From contig NZ_JAOTEN010000001.1 in assembly GCF_025628965.1 (NCBI RefSeq), positions 1,054,001 through 1,118,000 on the forward strand: a stretch of DNA of 64,000 nucleotides. Direction: 5' to 3'. The position numbers and the translations under genes were made by a program. The number at the start of each line of letters is the position of its first letter. The first letter of the stretch is position 1. Source of the stretch: Chryseobacterium gilvum. Lineage in GTDB: Bacteria > Bacteroidota > Bacteroidia > Flavobacteriales > Weeksellaceae. Under the pieces are notes generated by a model, which was not told the origin of the DNA, did not search any database, and saw nothing but the letters and a program-made list of their open reading frames with translations. Positions 43,792 to 53,435 of the stretch are shown here, piece by piece.

Positions 43792-43853
43792 ACTTTAAAA
43801 TTAAAAAAATAATACTTATGATCATCAAAAATGAAACCATAATTTTTTTTTAC

Positions 43854-43861
43854 TAAATTTG
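43854..43861 (+). promoter_or_regulatory. -7 element for the acyltransferase operon
   Basis: TAAATTTG, exact TAnnTTTG followed by C, 8 bp upstream of the ATG at 43870. Confidence 0.5.
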
Positions 43862-43869
43862 CCTACTTT

Positions 43870-44754
43870 ATGAACTTTCTGATTAAAATACTTTACTTTA
43901 TATCAAAGATGCCGCTGAAAATATTATATATTTTTTCGGATATTATTTTCTATTTAAACCATTATGTAGTAGGATACAGAAAAAAAATCATTACCCAGAA
44001 TATTAAAAACTCATTTCCCGACAAAACGGACCATGAAATTGCAGAAATCAGAAAGAAATTTTATTTAAATTTCTCAGATTATCTCGCTGAAACGGTAAAA
44101 TCATTTACCATGTCTGAAAGAGAGACCAGAGTAAGGATGCAGCATATCAATCAGCAGGTATTTCATGATGCAAAAAAAGAAGGGAAAAATATTATTCTTT
44201 TGGCTGGCCATGTTTTTAATTGGGAATGGATGAATGCTTTGGCAACGATTGTTCCGCAAAAAAACTGCCACCCTGTTTACAGAAAAGTAAACAGCAGTTT
44301 TTGGGAGAATCAGATGAAAAAAGTAAGAAGTAAATTCGGAAATGAAGCTTTAGAAGCCAATGAAGTGATTCTCAATATTTTCAGAAGCAAAAATGACGGA
44401 GATTCTATATATCTGTTCGTGGCAGACCAGACTCCGCATGTGGCGCATGTCAATTATGGTCTGGAGTTTCTTAATCAAAGAACGCCTGCTTTTATCGGGT
44501 ATGATAAACTGGCTACAAGAATGGATCTGGCTTTTATTTACTGTGAAATGCAGAAAGTAAAACGCGGTCTTTATCAGATCAATTATCATCGAATAATGCC
44601 TGAAGGTGAAAAGTTTGTCAACAATGAGGTGGTGAAAAAATTTCATCAGCTGCTGGAAAATACCATCAAAAAGCGCCCCGACAATTATCTTTGGTCTCAC
44701 AGAAAATGGAAATATCAGAGTTCTATCAAAAATTTTGATTCTGAAAAACTATAG
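43870..44754 (+). CDS. Lipid A biosynthesis-type lysophospholipid acyltransferase
   Basis: LpxL/HtrB-family acyltransferase (294 aa), membrane-anchored by the hydrophobic N-terminus (about residues 1-30). The catalytic HX4E motif is His114...Glu119 in LAGHVFNWEW. It likely adds a secondary acyl chain to lipid A or to another glycolipid. The glycosyltransferase gene begins 5 bp after its stop, so the two are coupled. Confidence 0.85.
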   Translation: MNFLIKILYFISKMPLKILYIFSDIIFYLNHYVVGYRKKIITQNIKNSFPDKTDHEIAEIRKKFYLNFSDYLAETVKSFTMSERETRVRMQHINQQVFHDAKKEGKNIILLAGHVFNWEWMNALATIVPQKNCHPVYRKVNSSFWENQMKKVRSKFGNEALEANEVILNIFRSKNDGDSIYLFVADQTPHVAHVNYGLEFLNQRTPAFIGYDKLATRMDLAFIYCEMQKVKRGLYQINYHRIMPEGEKFVNNEVVKKFHQLLENTIKKRPDNYLWSHRKWKYQSSIKNFDSEKL

Positions 44755-44759
44755 CAGTC

Positions 44760-45728
44760 ATGCCGGAAAAATTAGCCATTGTCATTCTCAACTGGAACGG
44801 AAAAAGCTGGTTAGAAAAATTTCTTCCCAGTGTGACGGATTATTCTCAAAGTGCTGAAGTGTATGTCATTGATAATCTGTCAACGGATGACTCCGTTTCT
44901 TTTTTACAACTGAATTTTCCTGATGTTAACATTATAAAAAATAATAAAAACTATGGCTTTGCAGGAGGCTATAATGAAGGCTTAAAGAAAATCGACGCAG
45001 AGTATTACTGTCTTTTAAATTCGGATGTAGAAGTTACGGATGGATGGATTGAACCTATTTTACACCTCTTTGAAAAAGATCCCGAAATCGCTGCCATTCA
45101 GCCGAAAATACGTTCATACAGCAATAAGAAATATTTTGAGTTTGCGGGTGCAGCGGGAGGACTGATTGATAACTTGGGCTATCCCTACTGCAGAGGCCGT
45201 ATTTTTGACAATACCGAAGAAGACAATGGCCAATATGATGATGAAACAGAAGTTTTCTGGGCTTCAGGATGTTGTTTATTTATTCGCTCAAGAGATTTCT
45301 GGAATCAGGATGGTTTTGATGCGAGATTTTTTGCGCATCAGGAAGAAATAGATCTGTGCTGGAGACTGAAAAATTCGGGACGGAAAATTTATTACACCGG
45401 GAAATCAACCGTTTATCATGTAGGCGGTGGAACTTTAAACAAACAAAGCCCTCAGAAAACCTATCTGAACATCCGCAATAACCTTTTGATGCTGCTGAAA
45501 AACCTGCCTTTTTCAAGTATATTCTGGGTTATTATTGCAAGGATGATTTTAGATGGTCTTGCTGCATTTTATTTTGCCTATAAGTATGGTTTTTCGCATT
45601 TCTGGGCCGTTCTCAGAGCGCATTACGGATTCTATATGCAAATCCCGGGAACATTAAAGCTCCGACAGAAAAAACAGATTAAAACCTATTATCAGACGAA
45701 ATGGTTGATTTTCAAACATTTTATGTAA
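44760..45728 (+). CDS. Glycosyltransferase family 2
   Basis: GT2 enzyme (322 aa) with a GT-A fold: LAIVILNWNGKSWLEKFLPS, VIDNLSTDDS, and the nucleotide-sugar/metal motif LNSDVE near residue 84. The later segment ARFFAHQEEIDLCWRL carries the ED-type catalytic residues. A hydrophobic stretch near residues 245-275 suggests membrane association. It resembles rhamnosyltransferases of cell-surface glycan synthesis, but the sugar is not determined. Coupled to the upstream acyltransferase gene. Confidence 0.87.
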   Translation: MPEKLAIVILNWNGKSWLEKFLPSVTDYSQSAEVYVIDNLSTDDSVSFLQLNFPDVNIIKNNKNYGFAGGYNEGLKKIDAEYYCLLNSDVEVTDGWIEPILHLFEKDPEIAAIQPKIRSYSNKKYFEFAGAAGGLIDNLGYPYCRGRIFDNTEEDNGQYDDETEVFWASGCCLFIRSRDFWNQDGFDARFFAHQEEIDLCWRLKNSGRKIYYTGKSTVYHVGGGTLNKQSPQKTYLNIRNNLLMLLKNLPFSSIFWVIIARMILDGLAAFYFAYKYGFSHFWAVLRAHYGFYMQIPGTLKLRQKKQIKTYYQTKWLIFKHFM

Positions 45729-45769
45729 TGATAAAATTTTAAGTTAATTTTATAATTCACTATTGAAAC

Positions 45770-46324
45770 ATGGATTTTTGTGCCATTGATTTTGAAACTG
45801 CAACCTACGAGAGAAACTCGGCCTGTGAGCTGGGTATTTGCATTGTAGAAAATTCTGAGGTAGTTGCCACAAAAACATGGCTGATTAAACCTCCCAGCTT
45901 TCCCTATTTTAGTCAGAGAAATATTGATGTTCACGGAATTTTACCGCATGATGTGAAAGATTCTCCTACGTTTGATGATATTTGGTATGAAGTAGAGGAA
46001 ATGATGTACGGAACTTTGATGATCGCCCATAATGCGAGTTTTGATGCAGGAGTTTTAAGAAGCTGTCTTGATCATTACGGAATGTTTAAACCGAAACTAA
46101 ATTATCTGTGCAGCATTCAGCTGGCTAAAAAATCCTGGAATTATTTACCCAGATATGGGTTAAAACATCTTGCGGAATATCATCAGATTAAGTTTAATCA
46201 TCACAGAGCGGGAGATGATGCGGAAGCGTGCGCCAGAATTTCTTTACTGGCTTTTGAAAAATTATTCATCACTACGAATGATGAAGTTATGCAGTATTTT
46301 GAATCTAAATTAAAAAAACTGTAA
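45770..46324 (+). CDS. DEDDh 3'-5' exonuclease
   Basis: Exonuclease of 184 aa related to the DNA polymerase III epsilon proofreading subunit. DEDDh residues: Asp/Glu in CAIDFETAT, Asp in IAHNASFDAG, and His/Asp in FNHHRAGDDAEACARI. It is a stand-alone domain, so it may act in DNA repair or RNA turnover rather than as a polymerase subunit. It ends 6 bp from the convergent apaG gene. Confidence 0.87.
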   Translation: MDFCAIDFETATYERNSACELGICIVENSEVVATKTWLIKPPSFPYFSQRNIDVHGILPHDVKDSPTFDDIWYEVEEMMYGTLMIAHNASFDAGVLRSCLDHYGMFKPKLNYLCSIQLAKKSWNYLPRYGLKHLAEYHQIKFNHHRAGDDAEACARISLLAFEKLFITTNDEVMQYFESKLKKL

Positions 46325-46330
46325 TAGACT

Positions 46331-46717
46331 TTAGTTGCTTAAAATCTCTGAAAGCAAATTAAATTTAGGAATATCAACTTCAAAATTATCCTGTGTTTCT
46401 TCATTTCTCACAAGATATTTTCCACTCATATTTCCCACTCCGGAACGAAGCATTACATTAGAAAAATACGTAAAGTGATCATCGGGGTTAATTTCCGGCG
46501 TTAAACCGATAACACCGTCTCCTACCACTTCTGTAAAGCCAAACCCAACATCAAAAATCAGCCATTTTCTTTTTAAAATTTTAATGGGGAATCCTCCTTC
46601 ATTTTCAATCACAATATTATATTTAAAAACAAAACGGTTTTCTGATGGATAACTGTTTTTAATGTCGTATTCAGGAATTACCGAAACTTTTATATTTGAA
46701 GTAACTTTTGAAAACAT
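46331..46717 (-). CDS. apaG: ApaG domain protein
   Basis: ApaG (128 aa), a fibronectin III-like beta sandwich. The family is recognised in YNIVIENEGGFPIKILKRKW, and in VIGLTPEINPDDHFTYFSN plus GNMSGKYLVR. Its biochemical role is not settled; it is often linked to divalent cations and diadenosine nucleotides. Convergent with the exonuclease gene, with only a 6-bp gap and no terminator between them. Confidence 0.9.
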   Translation of the reverse strand: MFSKVTSNIKVSVIPEYDIKNSYPSENRFVFKYNIVIENEGGFPIKILKRKWLIFDVGFGFTEVVGDGVIGLTPEINPDDHFTYFSNVMLRSGVGNMSGKYLVRNEETQDNFEVDIPKFNLLSEILSN

Positions 46718-46746
46718 TGTATTCGTTTTTTTATTATCTAAACAAA

Positions 46747-46776
46747 AATCTCGCCTTTTTTTAAAAAGGCGAGATT
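46747..46776 (-). terminator. Terminator after sucAB
   Basis: A 14-bp perfect stem (AATCTCGCCTTTTT and its complement) with a 2-nt loop, then TTTTTG on the minus strand, 25 bp past the sucB stop. Confidence 0.9.
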
Positions 46777-46800
46777 GTAAATATAGATCGGTATGATTTA

Positions 46801-48060
46801 TTATAACTCTAATCCTCTTTTTTCATCGCCTCCCATTAAAATCCCAACAGGATTGTCAATTCCTTCTTTTACTGCTACCAAGAAGCCTACAGACTCTTTT
46901 CCATCGATAATTCTGTGGTCATAAGACATTGCAACGTACATCATCGGACGTATAACGACCTGTCCGTCAACCGCAACCGGTCTCTGGATGATATTATGCA
47001 TTCCCAGAATTGCAGATTGAGGGGGATTAATAATCGGTGTAGACATCATTGACCCGAAAGTACCTCCATTGGTAATGGTAAATGTACCTCCTGTCATTTC
47101 GTCAACGGTAATTTTTCCGTCTCTTACTTTGGTTGCCAAATCTTTGATATTGGCTTCAATCCCTTTGAAAGACATATTTTCTGCGTTTCTCAATACAGGA
47201 ACCATCAATCCTTTAGGACCGGAAACCGCAATCGAAATATCACAAAAATCATAATTAATTTTAAAATCTCCGTCAATAGATGCATTTACATCAGGATACA
47301 TTTGCAATGCTCTGGTAACCGCTTTTGTAAAGAAAGACATGAAACCAAGTCCTACTCCATGCTTCTGAGCAAATTCATCTTTATATTGTTTTCTTAATCT
47401 AAAGATTTCAGACATGTCAACCTCATTGAAAGTAGTCAGCATCGCTGTTTCATTTTTTACAGAAACCAGTCTCTGAGCAATTTTTCTTCTAAGAACAGAA
47501 AGTTTTGTAGTTGTGGTAGACCTTGCTCCTGTAGCCGTGAATGAATTTCCTCCCATTGCAGGAACAGCAGCCAGTTCGGCATCTGATTTGGTAATTCTTC
47601 CATCTCTACCCTGTCCTGAAACCTGAGCAGCATCAATCCCTTTTTCGTCAAGGATTTTCTTCGCCGCAGGAGAAGGAGCTCCTGTTGCGTACGATTGAGG
47701 GGCAGCCGGCTTTTCAGCAGGTTTTGGAGTTTCTGTTTTTACAGGTTCAGCAGCTTTAGGCGCTTCTTCTTTTTTTGGAGCTTCTGCAGCAACAGGAGCC
47801 GCAGCACCTTCAGGCTTTGCCGCATCCATATCAATTAAACAAACCACCTGTCCTACTTGTACCACATCACCTTCTTCAGCTTTTAAAGTGATAATTCCGC
47901 TTTGTTCGGCAGGCAATTCAAGAGTTGCTTTATCTGAATCTACTTCAGCGATAGGTTGATCTTTTTCTACATAATCACCATCTTTTACAAGCCAAGTTGC
48001 AATTTCAACTTCTGTAATTGATTCTCCCGGTGAAGGAACTTTCATTTCTAAAATTGACAT
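46801..48060 (-). CDS. sucB: 2-oxoglutarate dehydrogenase E2 (succinyltransferase)
   Basis: Dihydrolipoyllysine succinyltransferase (419 aa) of the TCA cycle. Lipoyl domain 1-76 with lipoyl-lysine K44 in [11 protein letters not shown]; an Ala/Pro/Lys/Glu linker; peripheral-subunit-binding domain ([12 protein letters not shown], about 130-165); catalytic domain ending [16 protein letters not shown] with His and Asp in DHRIIDG. It follows sucA by 39 bp. The E3 gene is elsewhere. Confidence 0.95.
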   Translation of the reverse strand: MSILEMKVPSPGESITEVEIATWLVKDGDYVEKDQPIAEVDSDKATLELPAEQSGIITLKAEEGDVVQVGQVVCLIDMDAAKPEGAAAPVAAEAPKKEEAPKAAEPVKTETPKPAEKPAAPQSYATGAPSPAAKKILDEKGIDAAQVSGQGRDGRITKSDAELAAVPAMGGNSFTATGARSTTTTKLSVLRRKIAQRLVSVKNETAMLTTFNEVDMSEIFRLRKQYKDEFAQKHGVGLGFMSFFTKAVTRALQMYPDVNASIDGDFKINYDFCDISIAVSGPKGLMVPVLRNAENMSFKGIEANIKDLATKVRDGKITVDEMTGGTFTITNGGTFGSMMSTPIINPPQSAILGMHNIIQRPVAVDGQVVIRPMMYVAMSYDHRIIDGKESVGFLVAVKEGIDNPVGILMGGDEKRGLEL

Positions 48061-48099
48061 ATGAGTATTTTTTATTTTTTTAATTGATTATTAATTTTA

Positions 48100-50916
48100 T
48101 TATGCCGTAACCGGTCTTTTTGCAGGAGCATCATCTCTGTCAAAAACCCTGTTGATAACAGAATTTTGGTTTTTTTCAAACATTTTATGACTTCCCGGAG
48201 CCGGTGCACCACTTGGTACCGGAGAAACAACTTCAATTCCCGTAGCTCTGAAATTTCTCAGAATGTAAGACCACGCTCCCATATTTTCCGGTTCTTCCTG
48301 AGCCCAAACAATTGATTTTTTATTTTCATATTTGGCAAAAATAGCTTCGATAGCATCCGTCTGAAGAGGATATAACTGCTCAAACCTTACCAAAGCGATA
48401 TTTTCACAATTAAGCTCTTCTTTCTTTGCCAACAATTCAAAGTACAATTTCCCTGAACACAATACCAGTTTTTCAACTTTTTTAGGATCTGCCGTCGCAT
48501 CATCCAAAATCGGCTGGAAACTTCCTGTCGCAAAATCTTCCAAAGGCGAAACCACTTTCGGATGTCTTAACAGGGATTTCGGACTCATGACAATCAATGG
48601 TTTTCTAAATGCCCATTTCAACTGTCTTCTCAGCAAATGGAAATAGTTGGCCGGAGATGTGATGTTTGCTACGACCATATTTTCGTTGGCGCACAAGGTT
48701 AAAAATCTTTCCAGTCTTGCGGAAGAGTGTTCTGCACCCTGTCCTTCCGAACCGTGAGGCAATAACATGATTAAACCATTCTGAATTTTCCATTTTTCTT
48801 CTGCTGCCGCCAAATACTGGTCAACAATAATCTGTGCTCCGTTAACGAAATCTCCGAACTGTGCTTCCCAGATCGTTAAAGTATTAGGAGAAGCCATTGC
48901 GTAACCGTAATCAAATCCTAGAACTCCGTACTCTGAAAGGTGTGAATTGAACACGTCGAATCTTGTATCAGAAACTTGTTTTAAAGGAACATATTCTTCT
49001 TCCGTATCTTCCGTTTTTATTACGGCATGTCTGTGAGAGAATGTGCCTCTTTCTACATCTTCCCCGGAAATTCTGATGTTGTGGCCTTCTGTAAGCAAAG
49101 TAGCATACGCCAACCATTCACCTAATGCCCAATCTAAAGAATTGCCTTCAATGGCTTTGATCCTGTTTTCGAAAAGGCGGGTAATTTTATTGATAAATTT
49201 TTTCTCTGCAGGTAGCGTTGACATTTTTATTGCCAGTTCTTTCAGCTTTGCCAAATCATATTTTGTATCTACGGAAGCCTGAACAGCTCCTCTTTTTGCA
49301 ATAGGATAATTCGTCCAGTCTTCAGACATAAACAGATCCATCGCGTTTCTTTCAATCTCTTTAGAAGCATCAAAATCTTTATCCAATAAAGATTTAAAAT
49401 CGGTTTCCATCTTTTTCAGCACTTCATCAGAAACTACATTTTCCTGAATCAGTTTATCTTTATAGATCTCTCTCGGATTCTGATGTTTTGAAATAGCTTT
49501 ATATAAATTGGGCTGTGTAAATCGAGGTTCATCTCCTTCGTTATGACCATATTTTCTATATCCTAAAAGATCTATGTAAACATCTTTACCGAATTTAGCC
49601 CTGAAATCAGCTGCAAAATGAATCGCATGTACTACTGCTTCGGCATCATCTGCATTGATGTGCATTACAGGAGACTCTGTTACTTTCGCGATATCTGTAC
49701 AATAAGTTGAAGATCTTGCATCTGCATAATTGGTTGTGAATGAAACCTGATTATTCACGACAATATGAACGGTTCCTCCGGTTTTATAACCCTCCAGATT
49801 CATCATCTGCGCTACTTCATACACAATTCCCTGTCCGGCAATTGCACCGTCACCATGAATAATAATCGGTAAAATTTTAGAATAATCGCCGGTATATTTA
49901 TCATCTACCTTTGCACGGCAGATTCCTTCTACCAAAGCGGCAACCGTTTCCAAATGAGAAGGATTCGGGGTTAGATTAATCGCTACCTCTTCTCCTGAAG
50001 CGGTTTTTATTTTTTTTGATGAACCTAAATGATATTTTACATCTCCTGAGAAGACATCTTCTTCAAATTCTTTTCCTTCAAATTCTGAGAAGATCTGCTT
50101 ATACGACTTTCCGAAAATATTTGACAACACATTTAATCTTCCTCTGTGGGCCATCCCTAAAACCACCTCATCAACACCTAACTGAGAAGATCTTGAGATC
50201 AGCTGATCTAAAGCCGGGATTAAAGATTCTCCACCTTCCAGTGAAAATCTTTTCTGACCTACAAATTTTGTATGCAGATAGTTTTCAAAAGCTACCGCCT
50301 GGTTTAATTTCAGTAAAATCTCGGTTTTTTCGTTGGCGGAAAGATTCGGGTGATTTTCATTCACCTGAAGCCATTGCTTAATGTAGTCTTTTTCTTCAAC
50401 ATTTGTAATGTGCATGTATTCTACACCGATAGAATCACAGTAGATGTTTTCCAGATGCGTAATCAGATCCTGTAATGTTGCAGGACCTTTCATCCCTGTT
50501 TCTGCAGCACAGTTGAATTTTGTATTTAAATCTGACTTGTCTAAACCGAAGTTTTCAATATCTAAAGTGGGTGAATAATGTCTTCTTTCTCGCACAGGGT
50601 TTGTTTTGGTAAACAAATGCCCTCTTGTTCTGTATGCTTCAATTAAATTAACTACTTTGAACTCTTTTTTGATATGTTCCGGAACTTCTCCGTTTGCTGC
50701 TGCCTGAGAAATTTGCTGTACTGCAGGCGCAGAATTTGACGCTGCCTGAATATACTGTACATTATCATCATCGCCGTAGTTTTCCAAAGCAAAATCAAAG
50801 CCTTGAAAAAAGGCTTTCCATGATGGCTCTAAAGAATCCGGAAATTTTAAATATTGTTGGTATAAATCCTCAATTAACTGAGAATGAGCTGCGTTTAGGA
50901 ATGAAAATCTGTCCAT
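48100..50916 (-). CDS. sucA: 2-oxoglutarate dehydrogenase E1
   Basis: Thiamine-diphosphate E1 (938 aa, normal length), decarboxylating 2-oxoglutarate and passing the succinyl group to SucB. Seen features: N-terminal segment FLNAAHSQLIEDLYQQY that binds the complex, GMAHRGRLNVL, the ThDP motif GDGAIAGQGIVYE, and the C-terminal GSEGQGAEHSSARLERFL. First gene of sucAB, preceded by a -7 element 46 bp upstream. Confidence 0.96.
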   Translation of the reverse strand: MDRFSFLNAAHSQLIEDLYQQYLKFPDSLEPSWKAFFQGFDFALENYGDDDNVQYIQAASNSAPAVQQISQAAANGEVPEHIKKEFKVVNLIEAYRTRGHLFTKTNPVRERRHYSPTLDIENFGLDKSDLNTKFNCAAETGMKGPATLQDLITHLENIYCDSIGVEYMHITNVEEKDYIKQWLQVNENHPNLSANEKTEILLKLNQAVAFENYLHTKFVGQKRFSLEGGESLIPALDQLISRSSQLGVDEVVLGMAHRGRLNVLSNIFGKSYKQIFSEFEGKEFEEDVFSGDVKYHLGSSKKIKTASGEEVAINLTPNPSHLETVAALVEGICRAKVDDKYTGDYSKILPIIIHGDGAIAGQGIVYEVAQMMNLEGYKTGGTVHIVVNNQVSFTTNYADARSSTYCTDIAKVTESPVMHINADDAEAVVHAIHFAADFRAKFGKDVYIDLLGYRKYGHNEGDEPRFTQPNLYKAISKHQNPREIYKDKLIQENVVSDEVLKKMETDFKSLLDKDFDASKEIERNAMDLFMSEDWTNYPIAKRGAVQASVDTKYDLAKLKELAIKMSTLPAEKKFINKITRLFENRIKAIEGNSLDWALGEWLAYATLLTEGHNIRISGEDVERGTFSHRHAVIKTEDTEEEYVPLKQVSDTRFDVFNSHLSEYGVLGFDYGYAMASPNTLTIWEAQFGDFVNGAQIIVDQYLAAAEEKWKIQNGLIMLLPHGSEGQGAEHSSARLERFLTLCANENMVVANITSPANYFHLLRRQLKWAFRKPLIVMSPKSLLRHPKVVSPLEDFATGSFQPILDDATADPKKVEKLVLCSGKLYFELLAKKEELNCENIALVRFEQLYPLQTDAIEAIFAKYENKKSIVWAQEEPENMGAWSYILRNFRATGIEVVSPVPSGAPAPGSHKMFEKNQNSVINRVFDRDDAPAKRPVTA

Positions 50917-50962
50917 TATTACAGTTTATCTGTTATTAAATTTTGTTAGTCTTATTAATCCC

Positions 50963-50970
50963 CAAATTTA
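50963..50970 (-). promoter_or_regulatory. -7 element for sucAB
   Basis: TAAATTTG on the minus strand, exact TAnnTTTG, 46 bp upstream of the sucA ATG. No clear -33 TTG is seen. Confidence 0.5.
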
Positions 50971-51039
50971 ATAAAAAAAACCGACTTTGGACCGTCCTGA
51001 ACTATTAAAAAAAATATAAAGGAAATATTTGATTAAAAT

Positions 51040-52080
51040 TTATTTATAAACTGACAATGAAAGCTTTACATTTACATTCTGACCCTGAACAGGGGCTTCA
51101 ATAAATGTCTGATACAGATCACCATAGCGCATTTCGTCTTTTTTAGCTTTCTGAATAAGCTGCTGAACTGCCTTTATTCTGCCTTCATAAGAACCTTTGT
51201 AATAGATGATGTAATTCTGGGTAGGATTCACGGACCTGAAACTGAAATTATTATCTGTAATCCCTGTTTTTTTCGACAATGGAATCCCAAAAAAATAAGA
51301 AACTTCTTTATCTTTAAAATTATCGGCATCGGTAATTAAAACGGGATATCCTATTTCATCATTTTTTTTGCCCATATCCATTGTTACAAAGTTGTACACT
51401 TTATTATAATTCATCACAATATTCCTGTACAAAGCATCTTTTTTATTGGAACTGCTTACATTTACCCCCAGAATCATTTTTTCCTCTTCATTTTCCACCA
51501 TGAGGCTGTCATATTTGATAGAAGCGAGCTGATTGTCTTTTTGTACTTTATTGCCCAAGACATTTCTGAGATTAAGCATGCTATTATCTATATTTTCAGC
51601 AAATTTATCTTCGGTCCAAAAATTCTGAGCCCTTTCCAATACAGATAATTTCGGGGTGTAAACAAACCATGTTATTTTTGTTTTATTGGCAGAAAGCGGC
51701 TTAAACTTAATGTCAACCATCGTAGGGTTTTCGTTCTCGTCTTCAAAAAGCTGATATCGTAATGTTTTATTCGGGTTCTGATACCGGATAAACATCTCAC
51801 CGTTATTGTCATTTTTAGGATCTGTATAGCTAATAGCGCTTCCTGTTCCTTCGTACGGCGTGTAATAATCGATAACAATGGTTTTAGAGCTTGAAAAATA
51901 ATTGTTCCAGCGTGTAAAATTCTGCAAATTATTGAACTGGTTAAAAACTTTATCCAAAGGATAATCTATTTCTTTTTCAATCTTAAAATTTTTACTGTCT
52001 TCTACAAAATAATACATGGAAGCGGCATAAGCTCCCACCAGCAAAACAATAATTACAGCTATGATTTTAAAAAAACGCAT
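51040..52080 (-). CDS. Membrane-anchored SRPBCC / GyrI-like protein
   Basis: A 346-aa protein from the ATG at 52080 (MRFFKIIAVIIVLLVGAYAA), an N-terminal membrane anchor; an upstream in-frame ATG adds only six residues. Residues about 30-180 form an SRPBCC (polyketide-cyclase-like) domain with IDYPLDKVFNQFNNLQNFTRWNN; residues about 195-345 resemble a GyrI-like small-molecule-binding domain. Both domains usually bind hydrophobic ligands. No enzymatic residues are evident, so a sensing or carrier role at the membrane is possible. A -7 element 4 bp before the ATG predicts a leaderless mRNA. Confidence 0.75.
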   Translation of the reverse strand: MRFFKIIAVIIVLLVGAYAASMYYFVEDSKNFKIEKEIDYPLDKVFNQFNNLQNFTRWNNYFSSSKTIVIDYYTPYEGTGSAISYTDPKNDNNGEMFIRYQNPNKTLRYQLFEDENENPTMVDIKFKPLSANKTKITWFVYTPKLSVLERAQNFWTEDKFAENIDNSMLNLRNVLGNKVQKDNQLASIKYDSLMVENEEEKMILGVNVSSSNKKDALYRNIVMNYNKVYNFVTMDMGKKNDEIGYPVLITDADNFKDKEVSYFFGIPLSKKTGITDNNFSFRSVNPTQNYIIYYKGSYEGRIKAVQQLIQKAKKDEMRYGDLYQTFIEAPVQGQNVNVKLSLSVYK

Positions 52081-52084
52081 GGCA

Positions 52085-52092
52085 CAAAAGTA
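52085..52092 (-). promoter_or_regulatory. -7 element directly before the SRPBCC gene
   Basis: TACTTTTG on the minus strand, exact TAnnTTTG, ending 4 bp before the ATG at 52080. Confidence 0.45.
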
Positions 52093-52100
52093 ATACAAAT

Positions 52101-52128
52101 AAAAAAAGTGACCAATATCTTGATCACT
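52101..52128 (-). terminator. Terminator after glgC
   Basis: On the minus strand AGTGATCA pairs with TGGTCACT (one U-G pair) and is followed by a T-run, about 22 bp past the glgC stop. Confidence 0.7.
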
Positions 52129-52150
52129 CAGTTGTATGTTATTTTAAATA

Positions 52151-53419
52151 CTATCCGATGTGGGTTCCGGGCAGCATGACGGCGCCTTTTTTCACAACGA
52201 CAATTCCATCCTGAACAGAATAGGTTCCGTAATCTCCGTCTTCCAGATGTTTCCCACCGATAATCCTTACGTTATCACCGATAAAACAGTTTTTATCTAA
52301 AATCGCTTTCTCAATATAGCAGTACTTCCCGATTCCCATGTTGGGATAGCCGTTTCTGTCATTGTTGACGATTTCTGCCGTATTCTGATAAAAATCTGCT
52401 CCCATGATGTAGGAATTGACAATGGTACTTCCTTTATCAATTCTTGTACGGTTTCCGATCACAGAATTTTCAATTTTATCAGCCAAGATAATACATCCGT
52501 CCCCGAAAACAGCTTTGCTTACATACGAACCGTTGACTTTTGACGGCGGAAGCATTCTGGCTCTCGTGAAAATGGGTGAAGATGAAAATAAGTTAAACTG
52601 AGGGAAATCCTGACAAAGATCCAGATTGGCTTCGTAGAACGATTCTATCGTTCCAATATCCGTCCAATATCCTTCATACTGATAACTTAATGTGGTATAT
52701 TTCCCAATGGAATTCGGTATGATATCTTTTCCAAAATCGTCACCTGCACCATCGTCGAACATTTTTTTCAGGATGCTTTTTGAGAAAATATAAATTCCCA
52801 TGGAAGCTAAATATTCTTTTCCTAAGCTTTTATTAACTTCTGAAACTTCAGATTTTAAATCATTTAAAGCATCATATCCCGGTTTTTCAACAAAAGAAGT
52901 AATATTGCCTTCATCATCAGATTTTAATATTCCGAATCCTGTCGCGTCTTTTGCGTTAACAGGGATAGTAGCAATCGTAACATCCCCTCCGTTTTTAATA
53001 TGATAATCCATCATTTCACGAAAATCCATCTGGTAAAGCTGATCCCCGGAAAGAATAAGAATATATTCATAATCGTATTTTTCAAGGTGCTTCATTGACT
53101 GACGGACCGCATCTGCGGTTCCCTGATACCAGCTTTCATTTTCAACATTTTGCTCTGCCGCCAAAATATCCACAAATCCATTGCTGAAAATATCAAAATG
53201 ATACGAGTTTTTGATGTGTGAATTTAGAGAGGCAGAATTAAACTGGGTAAGGACTAAAATTTTATTTAATCCTGAATTTAAACAGTTTGAAATCGGAATA
53301 TCGACCAATCTGTATTTTCCGGCAATCGGAACTGCGGGCTTAGACCTTGTGTACGTTAACGGAAAAAGCCTGGTTCCTCTACCTCCTCCCAAAACAATGG
53401 AAATAACATTGCGATTCAT
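52151..53419 (-). CDS. glgC: Glucose-1-phosphate adenylyltransferase
   Basis: ADP-glucose pyrophosphorylase (422 aa), making ADP-glucose from ATP and glucose-1-phosphate for glycogen. The nucleotide-binding start is LGGGRGTRLFPLTYTRSKPAVP, followed by YRLVDIPISNCLNSG; ILSGDQLYQMDF is the Asp-containing active-site loop and GFVEKPG-like (SFVEKPGYD) follows. The C-terminal left-handed beta-helix carries the allosteric part. Last gene of glgBAC; it starts 16 bp past glgA. Confidence 0.94.
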   Translation of the reverse strand: MNRNVISIVLGGGRGTRLFPLTYTRSKPAVPIAGKYRLVDIPISNCLNSGLNKILVLTQFNSASLNSHIKNSYHFDIFSNGFVDILAAEQNVENESWYQGTADAVRQSMKHLEKYDYEYILILSGDQLYQMDFREMMDYHIKNGGDVTIATIPVNAKDATGFGILKSDDEGNITSFVEKPGYDALNDLKSEVSEVNKSLGKEYLASMGIYIFSKSILKKMFDDGAGDDFGKDIIPNSIGKYTTLSYQYEGYWTDIGTIESFYEANLDLCQDFPQFNLFSSSPIFTRARMLPPSKVNGSYVSKAVFGDGCIILADKIENSVIGNRTRIDKGSTIVNSYIMGADFYQNTAEIVNNDRNGYPNMGIGKYCYIEKAILDKNCFIGDNVRIIGGKHLEDGDYGTYSVQDGIVVVKKGAVMLPGTHIG

Positions 53420-53435
53420 AAATTATTTGTGGTTT

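Noticed and set aside
50016..50381. 121-aa open frame on the plus strand in sucA
   Set aside because: Antisense frame in a conserved enzyme gene, no independent support.
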